Source: DATATB01 sp036268995 (GTDB taxonomy: Bacteria > Planctomycetota > Planctomycetia > Pirellulales > PNKZ01). Taken from it: a stretch of 59,254 nucleotides of DNA. Positions 18,455 to 26,037 of this stretch are shown here, in pieces. A model generated the notes under the pieces. The model was not told the origin of the DNA, searched no databases, and saw only the letters and a program-made list of their open reading frames with translations. The position numbers and the translations under genes are program-made. The stretch lies in assembly GCA_036268995.1 (NCBI GenBank), contig DATATB010000146.1:1-59254 (forward strand), given 5' to 3'. How positions within the stretch are numbered: position 1 is the stretch's first letter; each line of letters opens with the position of its first letter.

Positions 18455-19099
18455 TGCAGCTCGGCCCTCGGAGTCGGAAGGAATTATCAGGCGGACGGTC
18501 GGGAATGCGTGGGCAGTATCAGCCCGATCCGAAGCACAGTCTATTAGGCGGGAACAGTAACCGACATCACGGGCCAGGTGGGTTTGAGGACTGCGTGCGC
18601 CGATAGTCTCAGCGCCAACAGCCGATCAATCGGCGGCCGCTTATCCATGACCTTAACCCCTGGCCGCAGCCCTTGTCAATTGAAATCGGGCTTGGGTGAT
18701 GACCAGGGCCGCGCGTTTGGCGCCGCTCAGTTTTGTTGCCGGAATTTCGCCAGGCAATGCAGAGCGAATGAGAGCCGCCGATTTTCTTCGTGAACAGCTG
18801 TACGCCCACGACGATGCCGAAAAGTCGTCCGACGAGGCTGTGTCGGCCAAAACCGCGATCCGCCGCGATGATTATCGCGACGCCATTTATTGCGACAAGC
18901 AACTTCGAACCGATCTCGCTAGCGACTGACGTCGATATACGCATTACCGAGCATCTATTTTCGCGACCGTCTTCCTTCGGCACCTCGTATGGGTCGAGTT
19001 CGTCCGTGCGCGCTGTACTGCGGAGGCGCCATTGCGCAGAAGGTGGGTACCGGCGGGAGTGCGGGAAATGGCCGGCGCGGTTAAGTTAGCAATCCACCT
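18455..19099. other. gene-poor left flank of the ATPase/DUF3226 island
   Basis: About 645 bases without a supportable gene. Overlapping short frames on both strands (for example a 124-codon minus frame at 18609-18983 with one hydrophobic patch) show no family resemblance and could be decayed remnants. Base composition falls here compared with the operon to the left. The rightmost part may hold the terminator of the defence-like pair. Confidence 0.45.
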
Positions 19100-19813
19100 T
19101 CACGGCATAGAGAAACCGGCCAATCCCTCAAATCCGTATAAGGCAGCGAGCCACTTCAAGAAGCACATCGCCATCGCCGAATCGTGCCCAAGTATCTTGC
19201 GCGTGATTGCTCCGCCCAGCGGTGTGTCCGGGCATATCTGCCAGGAGAGCCATGTGTAAATCTCGGACTTTATACGGTCAACGTCGCGAAATCTCTCCCA
19301 CTGCCTAGTGGCGCCTGAGTCCCGGTTTGCGTTATCAACGATCGTAATTGCCTGCTGTACGCAACTGATGGCGTGAGGCCAAAGCGGCTCCCCGTCGGGA
19401 ATAAGAGTGCTGACCAAGTGTTCGATTTTCCCGTGGTCGGTGATGCAATCCGGCATCAGCCAAATGCCAAAGTGATATGGATAGCCAGGCATGTTACCGA
19501 GATACCCAGACGCTGGGCACGTGTCCGGGGCGTCGATATCAGCTTGCTTTAGCTTCGCCTTGACTGCGCTCCAGCGGTCCTTAGCCTGTATATCAATGTC
19601 AATGATAAAACCAACTGGGCTGGACGTGCTCGCACGAATTACCTCGGGAATGATTTCGAGAACGGACTTTACATTCCCCGTGTTTTTGATGCACAGAAAC
19701 TTTTTGCCTTTCTCCGTATTCAGTCCATGCCGCAACAAAAGGCCGCTTACGACGCTAATGTCGGCTGCCCCCTCGACGTATAGGTTAGGAGGTCGGTCGG
19801 GGATAGTCATCAT
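19100..19813 (-). CDS. DUF3226 (TOPRIM-like) protein, partner of an AAA ATPase
   Basis: The 237-residue protein begins with NLYVEGAADISVV, giving the TOPRIM-type glutamate (Glu14), followed by a strand GFIIDIDI with a DxD pair (Asp72, Asp74) and a late GIWLMPDCITDHGKIEHLV segment typical of DUF3226. TOPRIM folds coordinate metal for phosphodiester cleavage, so nuclease activity is plausible but not shown. Its start overlaps the ATPase stop by four bases (ATGA), so the two are translationally coupled. GC content is visibly lower than in the flanking genes, consistent with acquisition by transfer. Together they resemble a split OLD-family nuclease. Confidence 0.78.
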   Translation of the reverse strand: MMTIPDRPPNLYVEGAADISVVSGLLLRHGLNTEKGKKFLCIKNTGNVKSVLEIIPEVIRASTSSPVGFIIDIDIQAKDRWSAVKAKLKQADIDAPDTCPASGYLGNMPGYPYHFGIWLMPDCITDHGKIEHLVSTLIPDGEPLWPHAISCVQQAITIVDNANRDSGATRQWERFRDVDRIKSEIYTWLSWQICPDTPLGGAITRKILGHDSAMAMCFLKWLAALYGFEGLAGFSMP

Positions 19814-20928
19814 CGGGGATCGATGTGAGCCTTGGACATCTTTACAACTGAATCGCCGGAGAACGCTACACTGTGGGGAATGTTGCGGTCGATCTTATGA
19901 ATTGCGACGCTATCGGTAAGCGCAGGCTCGCATTCGCACAGTCTAGCCAGGCCTTCGATGCAGTCCCAGCTGTGGGTAGTGGCAAAGACCTGCGTCTTCT
20001 CATCGACGGCTGTTGAGATAACCATCTTCCACATGTCAGTCATCACAGAGTAATGAAGTCCCGTGTCTATTTCATCTACAAAAAGGCATCCATTTTTTGT
20101 AAATGCGAGCGAGGTTGAAAGTGCCATCATGCGTCGAATTCCGTCCCCCATGCTCCCCAATGGCAAACGGCCATCCTGCCCCTTCATCCCTACGACGATT
20201 CCACCTCTGCCAGGAAAGAAGCCGGAGGCAAACATCCCAGTCAGCAGATGAACTGACTCGAGATTTTCCTCAAGTAATCGCATCGCACCGGCAACATCTG
20301 CTTCCTTCCCAGCCAGGGTGATCTCATCCCACATGATGGCCATTTCGATTGAGTTCAGCGAATCAGGGCCGACAAATCTTACTTGCGGACCACGGTTTCG
20401 ATGCGCAGGATTGGCCCTTCTTATCCGCGAGGGTACCTCAAAATCAACGCCACCTTCTCGTGAAATACGGAACTTGCGGTCCTCTTCCCGTTCGTCCGAT
20501 TTTCTGCCCCCGGCAACTTTGAGGAAAAAACCGGCAGAATCATCTCTTAGCACCCGCCTCTCTGGCGAGTCTTCTCGCCCTTTTTGGGCAAAGACCTTTA
20601 CCGATACAGGTTGGTAGCCATTGTCGCCCTTAACCGAGAAGCCAGTATCGTTTACTAGGGAATGTCCGTGGAATAGGTGTGCAATGTCGATGGAGGACCG
20701 GGCGGCATAACCAGGGGAGTCGGGTCGACCGAAAAGGATCTCGCCCCTGCGCTCGGCGATTTCGCCTAGCACCCCTGGATCGCCGCCAGAAGTCAAAAGC
20801 TGGATACCCTCCAGCAGTGCGGTTTTTCCGCTGTTATTTTTGCCTACGAAGAGATTAACCCGATTCAAATCCTTCATGCGGTAGGACTTGAATCCGCGAT
20901 AGTTAGTGATTTCAATTTGGGATAGCAT
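19810..20928 (-). CDS. AAA ATPase of the OLD/RecF-like group (AAA_15/AAA_21)
   Basis: The 372-residue protein starts with the typical IEITNYRGFKSY strand, then Walker A GKNNSGKT (29-36). A signature-like LPLGSMGDGIRRMMAL (256-271), Walker B CLFVDEIDTGLH (281-292) and the sensor ATTHSWDCIEG (316-326) follow. This is the ABC-type ATPase of OLD nucleases and related anti-phage ATPases, but with no TOPRIM domain of its own; that function is supplied by the overlapping downstream DUF3226 gene. Local GC drops to about 37-50 percent in stretches near 20.0-20.1 kb. No UvrD helicase adjoins it, which excludes a standard Gabija operon. Role in defence is inference. Confidence 0.85.
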   Translation of the reverse strand: MLSQIEITNYRGFKSYRMKDLNRVNLFVGKNNSGKTALLEGIQLLTSGGDPGVLGEIAERRGEILFGRPDSPGYAARSSIDIAHLFHGHSLVNDTGFSVKGDNGYQPVSVKVFAQKGREDSPERRVLRDDSAGFFLKVAGGRKSDEREEDRKFRISREGGVDFEVPSRIRRANPAHRNRGPQVRFVGPDSLNSIEMAIMWDEITLAGKEADVAGAMRLLEENLESVHLLTGMFASGFFPGRGGIVVGMKGQDGRLPLGSMGDGIRRMMALSTSLAFTKNGCLFVDEIDTGLHYSVMTDMWKMVISTAVDEKTQVFATTHSWDCIEGLARLCECEPALTDSVAIHKIDRNIPHSVAFSGDSVVKMSKAHIDPR

Positions 20929-21657
20929 GCCCTGATTGCTCCTAGAGTCAGGATACCATTCTATCCAAGACGTAGGCCTTATTCGGCGAAAGGCGGCGTT
21001 TTTGAGGCCCTCGTCGGCGAGAAGCGCAAACCATCATCGCCGCCGGGTAGTCATTCGTGCCAGGAGAATTGCCAAACTCGGCTCAGACACACGACGCAAC
21101 GGATCATTTGTACCGCTACCGTGAGTTCGGCACCACCCACGAAGGTGCCCCGGGCCTTTGCCGGCGCAGCGACTTTATAGGGCGTTTTACGGAACGCTGC
21201 AATCCGGACGAGGTCGATTCCCCGCGTTCCGCTAACGAGTCCGCTTGCCAGCCCGCAGCAGTTTTTTCACGAGCCCACTCGGATAGGTTGCCAACGGCGG
21301 CGCGCTTCAGAATATGGCGCTCTTCCGCGCTCGCCCGGATCCGAATTATTTCGGTTAACCGATCGCCCGGCGGGCCGTCGGCGCCCCCGTTTGGCTACCA
21401 CGCTGCCATTGTACTACGGAAAACACTTTCAGGAATGCGAAAGAAAGCCACTGATCACGCGAATAAATGTCGTTCACTAAAATCGATTCTTTGAAACCTT
21501 TGAACCAAAAATCCCGGCGCGGCCTTGGATCGGCGCGACATGGCAAGGCCACTCCGGCTGTTCGCCAAATTGGTCCCAAGCAATCTTGGTATAAGCGGAT
21601 GGCCGCAGCAAGGGGAGCTGTCCGCGATGACAGGCCGTGGCTGGCGTCCGAAATTCG
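20929..21657. other. gene-poor right flank of the ATPase/DUF3226 island
   Basis: About 730 bases upstream of the ATPase with no convincing coding frame, tRNA or attachment site. Several overlapping short frames on both strands have no domain character. The part next to 20928 must hold the promoter of the two-gene cassette. Composition is mixed and lower in GC than the neighbouring housekeeping genes. Confidence 0.45.
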
Positions 21658-21900
21658 CTAGCCAGAAATCTTACCTGTCAGCCAACGCGCGAAAGCTGCG
21701 GTGCCAAAAGGAACGCCTGCGGTCAACGCAAGCAACAATACGAGACCCCACGCGGCTGCGACGCAATCAGCGTAACAACGCCATCCGCCTCCGGAAGGCG
21801 GAAATAGAGAGCCATCCATCACCGAGCCGTAAAAGACTCCCAGCCCGGTGATCGCGATCGCGAAAAGTGTGTACGCGAAAAGTGTTTTGCAGCGATGCAT
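21658..21900 (-). CDS. small membrane protein, hypothetical
   Basis: An 80-residue protein with two predicted transmembrane helices (about residues 8-27, ending GLGVFYGSVM, and about 45-66, WGLVLLLALTAGVPFGTA), separated by a Gly/Trp/Cys loop. Helix content and a short basic N-terminus support a real inner-membrane protein. A weak AAGGGC precedes the ATG. It was not matched to a family. It lies between the island and the SDR gene on the same strand as both. Confidence 0.5.
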   Translation of the reverse strand: MHRCKTLFAYTLFAIAITGLGVFYGSVMDGSLFPPSGGGWRCYADCVAAAWGLVLLLALTAGVPFGTAAFARWLTGKISG

Positions 21901-21950
21901 GCCCTTATCTTACCCGATGCGTTGTGCTTTGCCGCGCCGACTGACCGATC

Positions 21951-22721
21951 CTAGCCGGCGAAAATCGTGCGGCCGCCGTCTACCGGCAAACAGGTGCCGG
22001 TGATGAATTCGTTTTCCAAGAGCAGGATCACGGCATCGGCCACGTTGCTGGGATGCCCTTCGCGCTGGACCAGCGTCTCGGCGATGGCTTCCATCCGTTC
22101 GGTGACGGGCGTGTCGGGATTAAACAGCACAGGGCCGGGCAGGATCGCGTTGACCCGCACCTTGGGATTGCGCCGGCCCAGCTCGACGGCCAGCGACCGC
22201 GTCATGGCCGGAATTGCGCCCTTGGACGGAAAATAAGCCGCGTACTCCATGTACGGCCGGGCGATGGCCCAATCGCCAAAGGTGACGATCGCTCCGCCCT
22301 GCTGCTGCCCGACCATTCGCAGGCCGACTTGCTGCGAACACAAAAAGCTGCCCAGCACGTTGACTTCGAAATGATTGCGCACGTCGGCCGCGCGCACGTC
22401 CTCGAGCTTCTTCCGCTGCCAAACGGCAGCCGTGTTCACCAGGGCATCGATCCGGCCGAAATGGTTCCACGTCTGGTCGACCATCGCTCGCACCGCGTCT
22501 TCGTCGCGCAGATCGCCGGAGAGCACGATGGCATCGGTGCCCGCGGCGGCGAACTCGGCGGCCGTCTGCCGGGCGCCTTCGACATTCTGATGGGCGTGCA
22601 GCGCCAGCCGATAGCCGCGGGCGGCCAGCGCCTGGGCAATGGACTGCCCCAAGCGCTTCGCTCCGCTGCCCGTGACGAAGGCCACGCGTGCTGCCGACGA
22701 TTCCGAAGTGGCCGGAGTCAT
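21951..22721 (-). CDS. SDR oxidoreductase, pteridine-reductase-like
   Basis: The 256-residue Rossmann enzyme starts at the ATG at 22721. A longer in-frame extension overlaps the upstream gene and lacks protein character. The cofactor loop VTGSGAKRLGQSIA uses RLG in place of the usual GxG, and the active site reads TFGDWA followed by YFPSK, with Asp in place of the SDR serine and an intact YxxxK. That Asp-Tyr-Lys triad and the TGxxxRxG-like loop are features of pteridine reductase (PTR1) and dihydromonapterin reductase (FolM). An NADPH-dependent pterin or folate reductase is therefore likely, although general SDR function cannot be excluded. Confidence 0.8.
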   Translation of the reverse strand: MTPATSESSAARVAFVTGSGAKRLGQSIAQALAARGYRLALHAHQNVEGARQTAAEFAAAGTDAIVLSGDLRDEDAVRAMVDQTWNHFGRIDALVNTAAVWQRKKLEDVRAADVRNHFEVNVLGSFLCSQQVGLRMVGQQQGGAIVTFGDWAIARPYMEYAAYFPSKGAIPAMTRSLAVELGRRNPKVRVNAILPGPVLFNPDTPVTERMEAIAETLVQREGHPSNVADAVILLLENEFITGTCLPVDGGRTIFAG

Positions 22722-22747
22722 GCAATGATTCTCAATCGCGATGGTTT

Positions 22748-23827
22748 TCAGTTTGGCGGCGGCGGTTCCGGCGTCGCACGCGCGCGGTGCCGGCCGGCCC
22801 AGTGACCCAACAGCGACGCGAGCAGGACGATGCCTCCGCAGCAGGCCAGCAGCCAGCCCGTCGCGCCGCCGGCCGTGCGAAGATCGTAGGCGACGATGCG
22901 GCGCCAATCGACAATCCAGGCGATCGCACCGATCCACAGCAGCCCGGCAAACGGCACCCGCGCCAATCGCTGCCACAGCGGCCGATAGACAGTGATCATC
23001 GCGAACAACACGCTGGTCAACACCATCAGGATCGAGCCGGCCTGCCAGCCCAAGAACACCCCGACGGCGGTGGAAGCAAAGAGCAGCGTGCGGACGCCGT
23101 GCCGGCCGCTAGGGCCAAGCTGCGCGAGCGGGCTGGCCAGCATGCCCATCACGAGGCCCACCGCTAGGCCGGCCAGACCATCGACCCAGGCCTGTGTGAT
23201 CGTTTGGGGGCCGAACTGTTTGACCAGCACGTCCACCTCGAACGCGGAGATCGGGCGAAGCTGCACCCACGCCAGCGGCCCGAGCAAGCCCACCAGCCAC
23301 ACCGGCCACATCAGCCGGTGCTTCACACCGTGGCCGTCGTATTCCAACAGCATCGCGCACTCCAGGCCGCACAGCAGCACAAGATGGTACGCATACACGC
23401 CCCAAAGCTGCCATCCGCCGAGTGCCAACACATAGAGTTCCGCAGCGCCGGGCACATAGCCGAGGCGGTCGGGTAGATTGTGGGCATCGTTGAGCGGCTC
23501 GATTAATGCCAGTCCGAGAAACACCAGCGCCGTCAGCAATTCGACCAGGGGATAGCGCTTGGAAATTGGCTCGCGGCAATCGCGGCAGCGGCCGCGCAGC
23601 TTGAGCCACCCCAAGACCGGAAGATTGTCCAGCCAACGAATCTTCTTGCCGCAGCGCGGGCAACTCGAACCCGGCCACAGCAGGCTCTTGCCGGCCGGCA
23701 GGCGGTACACCACCACGTTGATGAAGCTGCCGACCGCGCCGCCCAGCAAGGTGAGCATGACCAGCACATACCAATCTTGTGCGGTTGCCGGCTCGGCAAT
23801 CCACTGGGCACAAACAACACTGGGCAT
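22748..23827 (-). CDS. prepilin peptidase homologue (A24 family, PilD-like)
   Basis: The 359-residue multi-pass membrane protein has the N-terminal prepilin peptidase domain: GSFINVVVYRLP (33-44) and the zinc-type Cys pairs CPRC (56-59) and CRDC (81-84), then EPISKRYPLVELLTA. PilD enzymes cleave and N-methylate type IV pilins. The first peptidase aspartate region is recognisable (Asp164 in LEYDGHG), but the second motif GxGD is not visible: the segment aligning with it reads GPSGRHGVRTLLFASTAVG, with no Asp. The peptidase may therefore be inactive or divergent. It lies upstream of the SDR gene with a 26-base gap. Confidence 0.78.
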   Translation of the reverse strand: MPSVVCAQWIAEPATAQDWYVLVMLTLLGGAVGSFINVVVYRLPAGKSLLWPGSSCPRCGKKIRWLDNLPVLGWLKLRGRCRDCREPISKRYPLVELLTALVFLGLALIEPLNDAHNLPDRLGYVPGAAELYVLALGGWQLWGVYAYHLVLLCGLECAMLLEYDGHGVKHRLMWPVWLVGLLGPLAWVQLRPISAFEVDVLVKQFGPQTITQAWVDGLAGLAVGLVMGMLASPLAQLGPSGRHGVRTLLFASTAVGVFLGWQAGSILMVLTSVLFAMITVYRPLWQRLARVPFAGLLWIGAIAWIVDWRRIVAYDLRTAGGATGWLLACCGGIVLLASLLGHWAGRHRARATPEPPPPN

Positions 23828-23917
23828 AGGCGATGCTTTTCGTTTTCGAATTGAGTCGTGGCCGACGGGCCGGTCGCCACATTCTATGCAGCTTTAAGGC
23901 GCGCAGTAACCCACTGC

Positions 23918-24003
23918 CCGTAGGTGCCGTGAGCTCCAGCGGCGCCGAGGGCGCTATTCGAGTCGCTTGGTGGTCCTGGTCCGGCTCGGCTCGCCGGACC
24001 TAC
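23918..24003. repeat. twin-hairpin palindromic element, copy B
   Basis: The element runs from CCGTAGGTGCC (23918-23928) to GGACCTAC (23996-24003). Its right hairpin GGTCCGGC-tcggctc-GCCGGACC (23978-24000) is the exact reverse complement of 13808-13830. The left hairpin is degenerate (GGTGCCG ... GCGGCGCC). It touches the tilS stop codon (24000-24002) and sits before the prepilin peptidase start, so it may fold at the 3' end of the tilS message. Confidence 0.82.
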
Positions 24004-25010
24004 TTGGCCGGCCGGGTCAAGCGCAGCCGCTCGCCTTGCACTTCGGCCGATACTCCGCCGGGAAGGGTCCAGCGTGGGATGTCTTGCGCTGCGGCCAGGG
24101 CTTCGGCCAGGCGGTCCCATTCGGCCAAGCCCATCGATTGCAGCGGCCAGTCTTGTTGCTTCCACAGGCCGACGAGCATCTCGCGCAGCACGCACCGCGG
24201 CTGGCCGGCAATTTGGCGAATGTCGATTTCTAGAGTCTGTGCATTGGACGAAACCACCGAGCGGGCAGCGGCCGCTTCGGCCAGGCTGCGCACAACTTCC
24301 TGCGACTCGCCGGCCAGCCGGCCGAGCCGCAAAAGCGCCTCCTGCACTTGGGGGTTGAATTGTTCTTCGAGCAGTGGCACCAACAGCCGGCGAACACGGT
24401 TGCGGGTAAAGCGCAAGTCGGTGTTGGACCGATCGGTGCAATAAGGCTGGCCGATGGATGCGAGATACTCGATGACCTCGCTGCGACGCACGGCCAGCAG
24501 CGGCCGGATCAGGGCCAGGCCGGGATCGAGCGGCCGCGAGCGCGGGATGCCCGCCAGGCCGGCCAGCCCCGTGCCGCGCACGATACGGTGCAAAATGGTT
24601 TCGACCTGGTCGTCGGCCGTGTGGGCCGTGGCAATGTAACGGGCGCCGGCCTGATGCGCCGTCCGGTGCAGGAAGTCGTAGCGGGCCTGCCGCGCGGCGG
24701 CTTCAATGCCGTCGCCCTGTTCGGCGGCCTGCTCACGCACACAAGAGCGGCCGACGTGGCAGGGCACGCCCAGTGCACGACCCAGCTCGACCACGAACTG
24801 TTCGTCCTGGTCGGCTTCGGGCCGCAAGCCATGATTGAAATGGGCCAACATGAGCCGGCCCGGCCCCGGCTGCCGCAGTTCAAGCAAGCCCCGGGCGAGT
24901 GCCAAACTGTCGGGTCCGCCCGAGACCGCGACGACGACGCCCACCTCGCGCCAGGCGGTCGGAGGCCAGGCGCGGGCCAGCCCCGCGATGAAGGATGAAG
25001 GCTCGCTCAC
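24000..25010 (-). CDS. tilS: tRNA(Ile)-lysidine synthase
   Basis: The 336-residue protein has the N-type ATP-pyrophosphatase P-loop SGGPDS (30-35) after VVVAV, LMLAHFNHGLRPEAD, the IATAHTADDQVETILHRIVRGTGLAGLAGI motif region and YCTDRSNTDLRFTRNRVRRLLVP, all diagnostic of TilS. The enzyme adds lysine to C34 of the AUA-reading tRNA(Ile), which is essential for decoding. Length is in the short range for the family (C-terminal domain reduced). The next gene on the strand is the prepilin peptidase homologue, with a palindromic element between them. Confidence 0.92.
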   Translation of the reverse strand: MSEPSSFIAGLARAWPPTAWREVGVVVAVSGGPDSLALARGLLELRQPGPGRLMLAHFNHGLRPEADQDEQFVVELGRALGVPCHVGRSCVREQAAEQGDGIEAAARQARYDFLHRTAHQAGARYIATAHTADDQVETILHRIVRGTGLAGLAGIPRSRPLDPGLALIRPLLAVRRSEVIEYLASIGQPYCTDRSNTDLRFTRNRVRRLLVPLLEEQFNPQVQEALLRLGRLAGESQEVVRSLAEAAAARSVVSSNAQTLEIDIRQIAGQPRCVLREMLVGLWKQQDWPLQSMGLAEWDRLAEALAAAQDIPRWTLPGGVSAEVQGERLRLTRPAK

Positions 25011-25113
25011 GGCGTACCGGGCCTGTCAATCGCGATAGCGGCGGGCCTGCGGCGTGGACGTAACCTCCGATTGGGAGCCATGCTTGCAGCTTTCAGCCCG
25101 ACGATAAATTTAG

Positions 25114-25141
25114 TTGCAGTCCGTGAAGTCTTTGTTAGGAT
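25114..25141 (+). promoter_or_regulatory. possible sigma-70-type promoter
   Basis: TTGCAG (25114-25119), a 16-base spacer and TAGGAT (25136-25141) resemble a -35/-10 pair reading toward rny. It stands in an AT-richer stretch of the tilS-rny gap. Planctomycete promoter consensus is poorly known, so this is weak evidence. Confidence 0.3.
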
Positions 25142-25215
25142 CAATGTGCTGTACGCTTTGCTTTCGGCGTGGCGAGCTGTGGCCCGCTGCCGCGATGGAC
25201 CCGTTTTTTTATTGG

Positions 25216-25253
25216 CCCTAAGGCCGGGCAAACAGTCCCTAAGGTAGGGCAAA
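25216..25253. repeat. two-copy 17-bp direct repeat
   Basis: CCCTAAGGCCGGGCAAA (25216-25232) and CCCTAAGGTAGGGCAAA (25237-25253) differ at two positions and are 21 bases apart, two helical turns. Each contains a short CCCT/AGGG or CC/GG dyad. The spacing is typical of paired protein-binding sites; the function is unknown. Confidence 0.6.
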
Positions 25254-25519
25254 TTGGCCGCGTCGGTCGAAGCGACACATGCAGTAATCGTCAACCAAAG
25301 TCTCCACGGCGCCTGGACAGTCGAACAACAGGCCGGCGCAGCGAGGGACAGTTTAAGCGATTTTGCGACGGATTCATCACGGGTAGCAACAACTTACCAC
25401 ACATCGAGAGCCGGGCCCCGCACGCGATGCACCTGCTAGTCATCCTTCTGCAGCAACTGCTCGGTTTGCTCACCAGCGAGCAGCCCGTTCCCCAGGCCGA
25501 GGTTGTCAGGCCGCGCACG

Positions 25520-25539
25520 TCAGAACCGCGTGGTTCTGA
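25520..25539. other. perfect 8-bp hairpin in the tilS-rny gap
   Basis: TCAGAACC (25520-25527) pairs with GGTTCTGA (25532-25539) across a GCGT loop. There is no U-tract. It may be part of an unannotated transcript or a binding site. Confidence 0.4.
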
Positions 25540-26037
25540 TTCGTCCGCGATGGCCGGATGGAACTTTGGCAGCGCCCAATTTGGGAGCGCCCCACTGGCC
25601 ATGACCGTCGCGGTCTGTGCCGAGGGGAGTTGGAGCGGCGGCAGCAGAATGCGCAGCAGCAGGATAGGCAGCGGCGGCGCGGGTTGGGGACACGTGCTTT
25701 CGATGGTTTTCGGGAAACGATTTGGGTCCGGCGGCGGACGGGCGGAAGGATACCGGCCAGCCGAAGGAAACAGGACCAGCTAAACGTTCCCCTGGTAGGA
25801 CCGCGCGCTAGCGGCCGCGTTTTGCTCGTGCGCTAAATCCAGCGCTGCGATCGCTTGCTTGGGCTTGAGGGCCACTCGCCCCCAGGCCTGGGTGCTGTTC
25901 TTATCGCGCTCGGCCCATGCGGAACTCGCTCCGCGGCTCGAAGTTCTTGCGCTCCCTGGAGACCCATACGTCTTCAAACGGCGTCTCGGTGCCGGCCTGG
26001 TCAGGCCGTGGCACCAGGCGCGGGGGTTATCAATACC

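Larger units (their letters stand above)
25011..26037. other. 1-kb intergenic region between tilS and rny
   Basis: This divergent gap contains a possible promoter (25114-25141), a 17-base tandem direct repeat (25216-25253) and a perfect hairpin (25520-25539). A plus-strand frame of 204 codons ending at 25783 is low complexity after residue 80 and is not accepted as a gene. The last 250 bases lead into the GTG start of rny. A small RNA transcribed rightward is possible but unproven. Confidence 0.4.

Noticed and set aside
18609..18983. 124-codon minus frame in the left island flank
   Set aside because: One hydrophobic patch only, no homology or ribosome binding site, and competing frames on both strands.
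19100..20928. Interpretation of the ATPase pair as a Gabija system
   Set aside because: Gabija GajA fuses the ATPase with TOPRIM and is paired with a UvrD-like helicase (GajB). Neither feature is present.
21057..21494. 145-codon plus frame upstream of the ATPase
   Set aside because: Composition is not protein-like and the frame has no motif. It may be non-coding promoter DNA.
25201..25260. Possible riboswitch or RNase P/SRP RNA around the CCCTAAGG repeats
   Set aside because: None of the conserved cores of GEMM, RNase P or SRP RNA could be recognised. The repeat is recorded without an RNA call.
25169..25783. 204-codon plus-strand frame before rny
   Set aside because: The N-terminal part overlaps the direct repeats, and the rest is low-complexity Gly/Ser/Arg. 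No start signal or family resemblance.
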